From the NCBI RefSeq assembly GCF_000955975.1, contig NZ_JYJF01000018.1, forward strand, positions 1-64,000: a stretch of DNA of 64,000 nucleotides, in the 5' to 3' direction. Numbering within the stretch: position 1 is the first letter of the stretch; every line of letters begins with the position of its first letter. Position numbers and translations under genes: made by a program. This document shows, one piece after another, positions 26,726 to 35,116 of this stretch. This stretch comes from Saccharothrix sp. ST-888. Lineage in GTDB: Bacteria > Actinomycetota > Actinomycetes > Streptomycetales > Streptomycetaceae. The notes under the pieces were generated by a model. That model did not search any database and was not told where the DNA came from. It saw nothing but the letters and a program-made list of their open reading frames with translations.

Positions 26726-27337
26726 CTAGCCGACTGGTCGCTCGGCCCGGGGAAGGCCGGCGATGATCAGGTCGAGGGCGAATTCGAATCGCTGGTCGAA
26801 GTTGTCGGGGCCGACGTACGGCAGGACCGCGGCCAGGGCCGGGTAGGTGTCGGCCGGGACCTGGTCCGGGAGGAGGGCCGGTGCGGTCTCCTGGGCGGCC
26901 TGCTGTTCCTGGGTGAGGCCCAGGGTCAGGTAGAAGATCGTCCAGTGGGTCCATGCGGCCGTGCGCGGCGAGTGGCCGGCCGCCAGCAGGGTGGCGATCA
27001 CGGTGTCGGCGTAGCGCAGCGTGCGGGGCTCGGCTGCGAAGACGCCGGCGACCATTCTGGCGGCGTCGCGGTGGGAGAGCAGTGCCGTGCGGCAGCGGCG
27101 GCTCAGTTCCTTGAGCCGGTCGGGGAACGTCTCGGGCAGCGGCTCGTCGAGACAGTGCATGAGAAGTTGGTCGGAGGCCAGTTCGAGCAGGCGGCCCTTG
27201 CTGGAGGCGTGCCAGCGGACGGTGTTGTGCTGCACGCCGAGCCGGGCCGCGACGGCGCGCATGGTCACGCCGTCCAGCCCGTGCTCGTCGAGGAGCGCCA
27301 GCGTGGCGGCGACGATCTCGCCCCGTGTCGTACTCAT
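26726..27337 (-). CDS. TetR-family repressor
   Basis: A 203-residue regulator. The N-terminal helix-turn-helix is seen as GEIVAATLALLDEHGLDGVT then RAVAARLGVQHNTVRWHASS. The C-terminal ligand domain resembles the TetR class proper (LSHRDAARMVAG, TAAWTHWTIFYLTLGLTQEQQ). It is divergent from the FAD monooxygenase gene, and two palindromes lie between them, so it most likely represses both until a phenolic or tetracycline-like ligand binds. Confidence 0.92.
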   Translation of the reverse strand: MSTTRGEIVAATLALLDEHGLDGVTMRAVAARLGVQHNTVRWHASSKGRLLELASDQLLMHCLDEPLPETFPDRLKELSRRCRTALLSHRDAARMVAGVFAAEPRTLRYADTVIATLLAAGHSPRTAAWTHWTIFYLTLGLTQEQQAAQETAPALLPDQVPADTYPALAAVLPYVGPDNFDQRFEFALDLIIAGLPRAERPVG

Positions 27338-27372
27338 CCGATGCGCCTTCCCGGTCGGCTTCCGCGCCCCTG

Positions 27373-27422
27373 TTGTCCAATGGACAATTCTAGGGCATGC
27401 TCATTCTTGTCCAACGGACAAG
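27373..27422. promoter_or_regulatory. Twin TetR operators
   Basis: TTGTCCAATGGACAA (27373-27387) is a perfect palindrome and CTTGTCCAACGGACAAG (27406-27422) is its near copy, 34 bp centre to centre. Both lie between the divergent TetR and monooxygenase starts, the usual place for autoregulation plus target control. Confidence 0.85.
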
Positions 27423-27442
27423 AGCGAGAGGAAGTGGTTGTC

Positions 27443-28915
27443 ATGCTCGACGTGCTCATCGCCGGGGCCGGCCCGGTGGGGCTCTGGCTGGCCGCGGAGT
27501 TGCGCCTGCACGGGGTGGAGGTGACCGTCGTGGAACGCCGGGCGGCACCGGACGGACGGTCGCGCGCGGTCGGCATGCAGGCCGGCACGCTGGACACCTT
27601 CGCCACCCGCGGACTCGCGGAGCGGTTCATCGAACGCGGCACCCCGGTGCCGACCGGCCACTTCGGGGCGGCGACCACCAGGCTGGACTTCTCCACGGTC
27701 GGGGCAGTGCACCCGTTCATGCTGGCGCTCGGTCAGTCCGTCACCGAACAGCTCCTGGAGGAGCACGCGGTTTCCGTGGGCGCCCAGGTGCTGCGCGGGG
27801 AGGAAGTCGTCTCGCTCAGCCAGGGGCCGGACGCCGTCGAGGTGGTGATCCGGGCCGGCGGCACCCACCGGACCGTGCGGGCCCGCTGGGTAGTGGGCTG
27901 CGACGGCACCCGCAGCGCGGTGCGCCAGGCGGCCGGCATCGACTTTCCCGGTCAGGACACCACGCTGACCGGGTGGCTCGCCGACGTCGAACTCGACGAT
28001 CCGCCCACCGCGCCGCTCGCCGCCACCGGGCCGGCCGGTTCGTTCCTGGCGGCCCCGATCGGCGACGGCGTCCACCGGCTGGCGGGCCTGTCCACGGCCA
28101 CCATGCACCGTGGCACCGGCGAACCGCTGACCCTGGAGGAGGTACGCGAGCAGACCCGCGCGCTACTGGGACGGGACCTGGGCATGCGCAACCCCCGGTG
28201 GCTGTCGCGCTACGGCAACGCCACCCGCCAGGCCGCGCGGTACCGGGCCGGACGGGTGCTGGTGGCCGGGGACGCGGCGCACATGTTCTTCCCGGCCGGT
28301 GGGCAGGGCATGAACCTCGGTATCCAGGACGCCACCAACCTGGGCTGGAAGCTGGCCGCCACTCTCCAGGGCCGGGCGCCCGACGGACTGCTCGACAGCT
28401 ACGACACGGAGCGCCGGCCGGCCGCCCGCGCCGTCATCGACAACACCCGCGCGCAACTCGCCCTGTTCGCCGCAGCGAGCCCGGAGCAGATCGCGCTGCG
28501 CGAGGTCTGGTCCGCCGCGCTGGCCGAAGCAGAGACCAACCGTCAGTGGGCCCGCCGGATCGCCGGCTTCGACGATCCGCTCCCCGCCGACACCGCACCC
28601 GGCGCGCACCCGCTGAACGGCACGCGACTGGCCGGCCTCGCCCTGGACACGGCCGACGCACCCAGCGCCCACCCGCTGATGCACCACGGCCGGCCGCTGC
28701 TGCTGGACCTCGGCGGGACGCGGACGCCGTGCCCCACGGATGGCCTGGAACAGCGAGCAGCTGTCGTCAACGCCGAAACAACGGAGCCGATCTGGCTGGA
28801 CGTCACCGCCGTCCTCATCCGGCCGGACGCCCGGATCGCCTGGGCCAGCACCGACACCGACCCGCAGCGCCGGGCCTCGGACTGTCTCACTGCCCTGCGC
28901 ACCCTGTGCCGCTGA
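27443..28915 (+). CDS. FAD-dependent aromatic monooxygenase
   Basis: A 490-residue group A flavoprotein hydroxylase. It has the FAD-binding DVLIAGAGPVGLWLAAEL, RARWVVGCDGTRSAVR with the DG motif, and VLVAGDAAHMFFPAGGQGMN with the GD motif. The sequence is of the PheA/TetX-like polyketide or rifampicin hydroxylase type with a C-terminal thioredoxin-like domain (from about 400). ATG 27443 follows GAGAGGAAG; GTG 27434 is an alternative. Probably inactivates or tailors an aromatic compound. Controlled by the divergent TetR. Confidence 0.9.
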   Translation: MLDVLIAGAGPVGLWLAAELRLHGVEVTVVERRAAPDGRSRAVGMQAGTLDTFATRGLAERFIERGTPVPTGHFGAATTRLDFSTVGAVHPFMLALGQSVTEQLLEEHAVSVGAQVLRGEEVVSLSQGPDAVEVVIRAGGTHRTVRARWVVGCDGTRSAVRQAAGIDFPGQDTTLTGWLADVELDDPPTAPLAATGPAGSFLAAPIGDGVHRLAGLSTATMHRGTGEPLTLEEVREQTRALLGRDLGMRNPRWLSRYGNATRQAARYRAGRVLVAGDAAHMFFPAGGQGMNLGIQDATNLGWKLAATLQGRAPDGLLDSYDTERRPAARAVIDNTRAQLALFAAASPEQIALREVWSAALAEAETNRQWARRIAGFDDPLPADTAPGAHPLNGTRLAGLALDTADAPSAHPLMHHGRPLLLDLGGTRTPCPTDGLEQRAAVVNAETTEPIWLDVTAVLIRPDARIAWASTDTDPQRRASDCLTALRTLCR

Positions 28916-28984
28916 GCGCGCTCGGTGATCCCACCCGCCGGACCCGCTCGGTGCCCCTCTCTCACGGACCAGGCCGGATCAGCG

Positions 28985-29100
28985 CGCGACTCCCCCAGCC
29001 CCAGCCGGGGGCACCCCCATCCATGCGTGCATCGCAAGGCGGGGCACCTCCCGGCCGAAGGCTGGAGGCGTGCGTGTTCTGGGGGCTCTTCCCGGCCAGA
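28985..29100. repeat. REP-like palindromic cluster
   Basis: The intergenic piece contains a CCCCCAGC...GCCGGGGG palindrome and CCTCCCGGCC-GAA-GGCTGGAGG, a sequence type I recall as dispersed in many streptomycete genomes, plus a third weaker palindrome near the 3' end of gene 29103. It lies between convergent genes and may act as a terminator. Confidence 0.45.
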
Positions 29101-29102
29101 GG

Positions 29103-29429
29103 CTAGTGGGCAGCCTGCTGAGGGGCCTGTGCGCCGCCCCCCGCCTTCACCGCGTTCACCATCGCCTGGTGGATGTTCCGCGCGGTCGACTCGTCCTCGG
29201 CCGGCACCGGACTGCCCTGCACCGTGAACCAGTCCAGCGCACCCGAGTACTGCACCGTGCACCTGGCCTCCCCGTCGATCCACATGGTGTGCACCGTGAG
29301 ATCCCCGCTGATCGCGCCGATCTCCTTGGTCAGCACCCCGCCCCGCCCGGACAGGATCCCCTGAGTGGTCCAGGTGGCCCAGGAGACCGCGCTGCCGGCC
29401 GGCGATTGACCCCGCTGCTCGTCGCTCAT
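29103..29429 (-). CDS. Conserved hypothetical protein
   Basis: A 108-residue protein. The start ATG 29429 is preferred to 29462 because the upstream residues look non-coding. TVHTMWIDGEARCTVQYSGALDWFTVQG suggests a small beta-rich domain, followed by a helix and an Ala/Gln tail. No family is recognised and no signal peptide is present. Confidence 0.6.
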   Translation of the reverse strand: MSDEQRGQSPAGSAVSWATWTTQGILSGRGGVLTKEIGAISGDLTVHTMWIDGEARCTVQYSGALDWFTVQGSPVPAEDESTARNIHQAMVNAVKAGGGAQAPQQAAH

Positions 29430-29583
29430 GCGCCTATCTTCCCCCGGTAGGCCGCCCCCCACCCGGCAGCGACACCACCGACTGCCTCACCCGAACGAGC
29501 CGCCGCCGCACCCGAAGGGCCGAACCCCGGACACCCCGGCGGCCCAGCGGCGGCCACCCGGACGGAGGGCTAGCATCAGGAAC

Positions 29584-31920
29584 ATGGGACAGCGACCCGT
29601 CGCGTCCACTGCGCCGCACCTGGTGCTGGAGACCGGCGACATCTCGCAGGAGATGAGCCCGAGCCGTGAGTACCACGTAGGACGTGACCCCGCCGGAGAG
29701 ATCGTCCTCGACGACCCGCGGGTCTCCTGGCACCACGCCGTGCTCCACACCGACGACGGCCACTGGACGCTCGACGACACCGAAAGCACCAACGGCACCT
29801 GGACCGGCGGACAGCGGGTCCATCACCTCGATGTAGGCCCCGGCACCACGCTGCGCTTCGGCAACCCCGACGACGGACCGACCGCGACCCTGCGCGCCGT
29901 TCCCACGCCGACCGCCGTCGCGCCGACGACCTCCGGGCTCACCTCGATCACCGGCTCCACCCGGGCACCGACCACCGTCCGGCACCTGCCCGCCCGGATC
30001 ATCCGGATCGGCCGGGCCACCGACAACGACCTCGTCGTGCCCGACCTCTCCGTCTCCCGCCACCACGCCGAGCTGCGCGCCACCCCCGACGGCCGCTACG
30101 AGATCGTCGACCTCGACAGCCACAACGGCACCTACCTCAACGGCCAGCCCGTCCAGCAGGCCCAGGTCGGCACGAGCGACCTGGTGGGCATCGGCCACGC
30201 CATGTTCTGCCTGGTCGGGGACGAGCTCCAGGAGTTCGTCGACACCGGCGACATCGACCTCGACGTCGAGGACCTGGTGGTCACCGTCGCCGACGACCGC
30301 CGGCTGCTCGACGGCATCACCTTCCCGGTCGCGCAGGACTTCCTGGTGGCGGTCGCCGGGTCCAGCGGTTCCGGCAAGTCCACCCTGCTCAACGCGCTCA
30401 CCGGGCTGCGCCCCGCCGACCAGGGCACCGTCAGCTACGACGGCCGCGACCTCTACCACGACTACGCCGAGCTGCGCAGCCGGATCGGCGTCGTCCCGCA
30501 GGACGACATCCTGCACACCCAGCTCACCGTCCGCCGTGCCCTGGGCTACGCCGCCGAGCTGCGCTTCCCCGGCGACACCGCCGGAGCCGAACGCGCCGCC
30601 CGGGTGGAGGAGGTGATCGGCGAACTCGGCCTCGGCAAGAGCGCCGACCAGGTCATCGCCAACCTCTCCGGCGGCCAGCGCAAACGGGTCAGCGTCGCCC
30701 TGGAGCTCCTCACCAAGCCCTCGCTGCTCTTCCTCGACGAGCCCACCTCCGGCCTGGACCCCGGCATGGACCGCTCCGTCATGCAGATGCTGCGCGAACT
30801 CGCCGACGACGGCCGCACCGTCGTCGTGGTCACCCACAGCGTGCTCAGCCTCGACCTGTGCGACCGCCTGCTGCTGCTCGCCCCCGGCGGCCGGATCGCC
30901 TACTACGGCCCGCCCGCCGAGGCCCTGGAGTTCTTCGGCTACAGCCACTGGCCCGAAGCTTTCGAGGCCTTCGAGAACGACACCGGCCGCGACTGGGCGG
31001 GCGAGTACCGCGACTCCACCGCCCACCGCCGCTACATCGCCTCCGCGATGCACCCGCCCGGCCGGGCGGCACCGCCCACCACCCCCCCGGTGGCGCCGCC
31101 GCCCCCGCAGGGCTGGTGGTCCCAACTCGGCACCCTGGTCCGCCGCTACAGCACCGCGCTGGCCACCGACCGGACCTTCCTCGCGGTCATGATCGCGCTG
31201 CCCTTCGTGATGGGCGCGATGGCCCGGGCCCTGGCGGGCGGCAAGCTCACCGCGAGCGGCGCCACCAGCGCCCTGCTCATCCTCTGCGTCGGCGCAGTCC
31301 TCACCGGCGCGGCCAACGCGGTGCGCGAACTCGTCAAGGAACGCGCCATCTACCAGCGCGAACGAGCCGTCGGCCTGTCCAGATCGGCGTACCTCTGCTC
31401 GAAGATCGTGGTCCTCGGGACCGTCACCGTGATCCAGTCCGTGGTCCTCACCCTGGTCGCCCTGATCGGGGTACGGCTGCGCCCGCAGGGTGGCAGCGGC
31501 GTGCTGCTGCCACCACTCGCCGAGATCACCACCGCCGTCGCGCTGCTCTCCTTCACCGCCATGATGCTCGGCCTGGTGATCTCCGCCCTGGTCCGCCGCG
31601 AGGAGGTGACCATGCCGCTGCTGGTGCTGCTCGCCATCGTCCAGGTGGTCTTCTGCGGAGCCCTGCTCGCGCTCTACAGCGTGCCCGTGGTCAACCAGCT
31701 GTCCTGGCTGGTGCCCTCCCGCTGGGCGTTCGCCGCCATGTCCGCCACCGTCGACATGCACCGGATCGTGCCCGGCAAGCTCACCGCCGACCCGTTCTTC
31801 GCCCACCGTACGGGTACCTGGCTGCTCGACCTGGGCGCCCTGGTGGCGCTCTCGGTGGTCTTCGGCATCGTGGTGGTCCGGCTGCTGCGGCGGCACGAGC
31901 CCGCCGTCATGCGCCGGTAG
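29584..31920 (+). CDS. FHA-FHA-ABC transporter fusion (ABC-2 type)
   Basis: A 778-residue membrane protein. Two FHA domains come first: residues 20-100 (YHVGRDPAGEIVL, SWHHA, STNGTW) and 130-210 (IRIGRATDNDLVV, VSRHHAEL, SHNGTYLNG). An ABC ATPase at 228-450 has Walker A GSSGSGKSTLL (259-269), signature LSGGQRKRVS and Walker B LLFLDEPTSG. A membrane domain with six segments at about 530-770 is of the ABC-2/White type. FHA domains read phospho-threonine, and a Ser/Thr kinase gene follows two genes downstream, so export is probably switched by phosphorylation. The substrate is unknown. Confidence 0.92.
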   Translation: MGQRPVASTAPHLVLETGDISQEMSPSREYHVGRDPAGEIVLDDPRVSWHHAVLHTDDGHWTLDDTESTNGTWTGGQRVHHLDVGPGTTLRFGNPDDGPTATLRAVPTPTAVAPTTSGLTSITGSTRAPTTVRHLPARIIRIGRATDNDLVVPDLSVSRHHAELRATPDGRYEIVDLDSHNGTYLNGQPVQQAQVGTSDLVGIGHAMFCLVGDELQEFVDTGDIDLDVEDLVVTVADDRRLLDGITFPVAQDFLVAVAGSSGSGKSTLLNALTGLRPADQGTVSYDGRDLYHDYAELRSRIGVVPQDDILHTQLTVRRALGYAAELRFPGDTAGAERAARVEEVIGELGLGKSADQVIANLSGGQRKRVSVALELLTKPSLLFLDEPTSGLDPGMDRSVMQMLRELADDGRTVVVVTHSVLSLDLCDRLLLLAPGGRIAYYGPPAEALEFFGYSHWPEAFEAFENDTGRDWAGEYRDSTAHRRYIASAMHPPGRAAPPTTPPVAPPPPQGWWSQLGTLVRRYSTALATDRTFLAVMIALPFVMGAMARALAGGKLTASGATSALLILCVGAVLTGAANAVRELVKERAIYQRERAVGLSRSAYLCSKIVVLGTVTVIQSVVLTLVALIGVRLRPQGGSGVLLPPLAEITTAVALLSFTAMMLGLVISALVRREEVTMPLLVLLAIVQVVFCGALLALYSVPVVNQLSWLVPSRWAFAAMSATVDMHRIVPGKLTADPFFAHRTGTWLLDLGALVALSVVFGIVVVRLLRRHEPAVMRR

Positions 31921-31945
31921 CCGGACGGGTCGACAGGAGGCGCCG

Positions 31946-32473
31946 ATGAGCAGCCCGCACCACCCGGACGGCCCGGACCGGGATCCGTACGCGTTCCGGC
32001 CCACCCACGTCGTCCCCGAGGACGGCCTGCCGACCTGGGCCGGGCCCGACACCTCCCGGCCGAGCGCCCGGCTGGACCCGCTGCTGCCGGTCCGCCTCAC
32101 CGACACCAGCGGCAACTGGGCCCGCATCGTCTGCGCCAACGGCTGGAGCGCCTGGGTGGACGGCCGACTGCTCGTCGCCCTTCCCAACCGCCCGCCGGGC
32201 AGCGTCCAGCCGCTCGGCACCACCGAGGACCCCCGGCCGCTGCTCGACGCCCTGGAACGCACCCTCGCCGCCTACCGCGACCTGGTCGACCGGTTCGCCG
32301 CCGGCCGGCTGGACCTCGACACCTTCCGGCGCCAGGCGGGCGCGCTGCGGATCGGCGCGGTGATCGACGGCCCGTCCGCCTGGCTGCTCGACCTCGACCA
32401 CGGCCGCTGGTACTACTGCGACGGCACCCGCCTGCAGACGTACGCCGCGGTCGAGCCGCCCACGACCGGATAG
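31946..32473 (+). CDS. SH3-like-domain hypothetical protein, operon partner of the FHA-ABC exporter
   Basis: A 175-residue protein, with no signal peptide. LPVRLTDTSGNWARIVCANGWSAWVDGRLL resembles an SH3-type beta barrel. After a helical linker (LDALERTLAAYRDLVDRF) comes AWLLDLDHGRWYYCDGTRLQTY, also barrel-like. It lies 25 bases after the exporter and 9 bases before the kinase, so the three are co-transcribed. I infer an adaptor or substrate in the phospho-signalling unit. Confidence 0.7.
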   Translation: MSSPHHPDGPDRDPYAFRPTHVVPEDGLPTWAGPDTSRPSARLDPLLPVRLTDTSGNWARIVCANGWSAWVDGRLLVALPNRPPGSVQPLGTTEDPRPLLDALERTLAAYRDLVDRFAAGRLDLDTFRRQAGALRIGAVIDGPSAWLLDLDHGRWYYCDGTRLQTYAAVEPPTTG

Positions 32474-32482
32474 CGGACCCGG

Positions 32483-33505
32483 ATGAACACCGCCGCCTAC
32501 GAGGACCTGACCGGCCGCCAACTGGCCGGGTACCGGCTCGGGCCGCAGATCGGCCGGGGCGGGATGGCCGTCGTCTACCGGGCGGAGGACCTGCGGCTCG
32601 GCCGTACGGTCGCGATCAAGCTGCTCGCACCGGAACTGGCCCGCAACGACGTCTTCCGGCAGCGCTTCGCCCGCGAGTCCCGGGCCGCCGCGGCCATCGA
32701 CCACCCGCACATCGTCCCGGTGTACGAGGCGGGCGAGGTGGACGGCGTGCTCTTCATCGCCATGCGCTACGTCGCCGGACGCGATCTGGGCGTGCTGCTG
32801 GACCGGCAGGGCCCGCTCTCCGTCCCCCAGACGGTCCGGATCATCGCCCAGGTCGCCTCCGCACTGGACGCCGCCCATGCCCACGACCTGGTCCACCGGG
32901 ACGTCAAACCCGGCAACATCCTGATCGCCGAGGGCCCCGACGCCGACCGACCGGAACACGCCTACCTGACCGACTTCGGCCTCACCAAGAAGTCCCTCTC
33001 GCTGAGCGGACTGACCACCGTGGGCCAGTTCGTCGGCACCCTCGACTACGTCGCGCCCGAGCAGATCAGCGGCCGCCCGGTGGACGGACGCTGCGACCTC
33101 TACAGCCTGGGCTGCGTGGTCTTCGAGGTCCTCACCGGCGCACCGCCGTTCCGGCGCGAGGACGACCTCGCCCTGCTCTGGGCCCACCTGAACGACCCCG
33201 CGCCGCTGATCACCGCGGCCCGGCCCGAGCTGCCCGGCGCGCTCAACGCGGTCCTCGTGAAGGCGCTCGCCAAGACCCCGGACGAGCGCTACGACAGCTG
33301 CCTCGGCTTCGTGGCGGCGCTGCGGGCCGCCGGGGAGTCCGGGGACCGGGCGGCGGCCGTCCCGGTCATCACCACGCTGCCCGGGGCGAGTCCGGCACCC
33401 GAACCCCGGCCGCAGCCGCAGCCCGGGACCGAGACCGGGGCGGTACCCGTGCCGCCCGCCTGGGCCTGGCCGGTCTTCGGCGCCCGGGACGGCACCGCCG
33501 GCTGA
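32483..33505 (+). CDS. Soluble Ser/Thr protein kinase (PknB-like)
   Basis: A 340-residue eukaryotic-type kinase: glycine loop IGRGGMAVVYRAED, catalytic VAIKLL Lys, HRDVKPGNIL loop, DFGLTKKS, and activation-segment threonines (SGLTTVGQFVGTLDYVAPEQ). No transmembrane segment or PASTA domain is present, unlike PknB itself; the last 60 residues are Pro/Gly-rich. It sits downstream of the FHA-ABC exporter and probably phosphorylates a Thr read by the FHA domains. Confidence 0.92.
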   Translation: MNTAAYEDLTGRQLAGYRLGPQIGRGGMAVVYRAEDLRLGRTVAIKLLAPELARNDVFRQRFARESRAAAAIDHPHIVPVYEAGEVDGVLFIAMRYVAGRDLGVLLDRQGPLSVPQTVRIIAQVASALDAAHAHDLVHRDVKPGNILIAEGPDADRPEHAYLTDFGLTKKSLSLSGLTTVGQFVGTLDYVAPEQISGRPVDGRCDLYSLGCVVFEVLTGAPPFRREDDLALLWAHLNDPAPLITAARPELPGALNAVLVKALAKTPDERYDSCLGFVAALRAAGESGDRAAAVPVITTLPGASPAPEPRPQPQPGTETGAVPVPPAWAWPVFGARDGTAG

Positions 33506-33562
33506 CGGCCTGACCGGCCCACCACGGTGGACCAGGAGTCCACGGCCGACCGGCGTACCGCT

Positions 33563-34927
33563 CTACCGGCCGACCTCGCGGGCCTGGAAGTCCTCCACCG
33601 TCTCCCGGCGGATCAGCAGCCGGGCGCGCCCGTCGCGGACGGCGACGACCGCCGGGCGGCCGACCAGGTTGTAGCCGGAGGCCATGGACAGCTGGTACGC
33701 CCCGGCGGCCGGTACGGCCAGCAGGTCGCCCGCACGCAGGTCGGCGGGCAGTTCGGCGGCGTGCACCAGGACGTCGCCGGCCTCGCAGTGCCGGCCGACC
33801 ACGTCGATGACGGCGGTCGGGGCACCGGAGACCCGCCCGACCAGCCGGACGGCGTAGGAGGAGCCGTACAGGGCGGGGCGCGGGTTGTCGCTCATCCCGC
33901 CGTCGACGGCGGCGAAGGTCCGGCCGTCGGCGGCGTGCTTCACCGACAGCACCCGGTAGAGCGCCACGGCGGCCGGCGCGGCGATCGCCCGGCCCGGTTC
34001 GACGAGCAGGCGCGGGACCGCGAGGCCGTGCTCGGCGCACCGGGCGGCGAGGTGCCCGCTCACCCGGGCGGCGAAGTCGGCGAGGTCGAGCTCCTCCTCA
34101 CCGGGGCGGTAGCGCACACCGTGGCCGCCGCCGAGGTCCAGCTCGGGGAGTTCGACGCCGTGCCGGTCACGGATCTCCGCCAGCAGCAGGACCAGCCGGT
34201 CCAGGGCGGCCAGATAGGGCTCGACCTCGGTGATCTGGGAGCCCAGGTGGCAGTGCAGGCCGGCCAGTTCGAGGCTGGGCTGGGCGAGCACCCGGCCGAC
34301 CGCCTCCGCCGCGTCACCGCCGGTGATCCCGAAGCCGAACTTCTGCCCGTCGACCCCGGTCCGGACCGCCGCGTGGTGCCCCGCCGCGACGCCCGGCAGC
34401 ACGCGGACCAGGACCCGCTGCGGGGTGTCCGCGATGGCGAGTGCGGCCAGCCGGGGGATCTCGGCGAGGCCGTCGATGACGATCCGGCCGACCCGCAGCC
34501 GCCGGGCGAGCCGGAGCTCCTCGGGGCTCTTGGCGTTGCCGTGCAGCAGGATCCGCTGCGGCGGGAACCCGGTCGCGGCCGCCAGCCGCAGTTCGCCCGC
34601 CGAGCAGACGTCCAGGCCCAGCCCCTCCTCGGCGATCCAGTCGGCCAGCGCGCTGCACAGGAACGCCTTCGCCGCGTACAGCACCTGGGCCTGCGGCAGA
34701 GCGCTGCGATAGGCCCTCGCACGGGTCCGCACCTCGTCCTCGTCCAGGACGTACAGCGGGGTGCCGAACCGGTCGGCGGCCTCCGCCAGGCCGACCCCGC
34801 CGACCAGCAGTTCGCCGCCGGTCCCCGCGCGGGCGGAGGCGGGCCACGGGCTGCCGACCGGCGGCCCTCCGAGCACTCGGCCCGGACGTTCGGCGGGGGC
34901 GGCGAGGGCGACCTGGGTCTGGGTCAT
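33563..34927 (-). CDS. lysA: Diaminopimelate decarboxylase
   Basis: A 454-residue PLP enzyme of fold type III. It has GTPLYVLDEDEVR, the PLP lysine in LYAAKAFLCSAL, LDVCSAGEL, LHCHLGSQI, LDLGGGHGVRY, and VEPGRAIAAPAAV. Near the end come DGGMSDNPRPALYGSSY, GRHCEAGDVL with the active-site Cys, and AAGAYQLSMASGYN. It converts meso-diaminopimelate to L-lysine. ATG 34927 follows AAGGAAG. It is not next to thrA/hom here, so it could be a second copy dedicated to another role. Confidence 0.9.
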   Translation of the reverse strand: MTQTQVALAAPAERPGRVLGGPPVGSPWPASARAGTGGELLVGGVGLAEAADRFGTPLYVLDEDEVRTRARAYRSALPQAQVLYAAKAFLCSALADWIAEEGLGLDVCSAGELRLAAATGFPPQRILLHGNAKSPEELRLARRLRVGRIVIDGLAEIPRLAALAIADTPQRVLVRVLPGVAAGHHAAVRTGVDGQKFGFGITGGDAAEAVGRVLAQPSLELAGLHCHLGSQITEVEPYLAALDRLVLLLAEIRDRHGVELPELDLGGGHGVRYRPGEEELDLADFAARVSGHLAARCAEHGLAVPRLLVEPGRAIAAPAAVALYRVLSVKHAADGRTFAAVDGGMSDNPRPALYGSSYAVRLVGRVSGAPTAVIDVVGRHCEAGDVLVHAAELPADLRAGDLLAVPAAGAYQLSMASGYNLVGRPAVVAVRDGRARLLIRRETVEDFQAREVGR

Positions 34928-35116
34928 GGCGGACGGCTTCCTTCCACGCGCGACGCGAGCCCCTGGCACCTTCGGCCCGCCGTCCCAGTGGATGCCCGCC
35001 GAACCCCGGCCGCACCGCGCCTTGACGCGTGGCCTACGCGGATCACGCCCGCTTTGACGACACCCTGACAGCGCGGGTGCCCCCACCGGCCCCGGAACGG
35101 TGGGTCAAACGGTGGC

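Noticed and set aside
29434..32262. A 942-codon open frame on the minus strand
   Set aside because: Shadow of the FHA-ABC and SH3-like genes on the plus strand; composition Gly/Val/His-rich with no motif.
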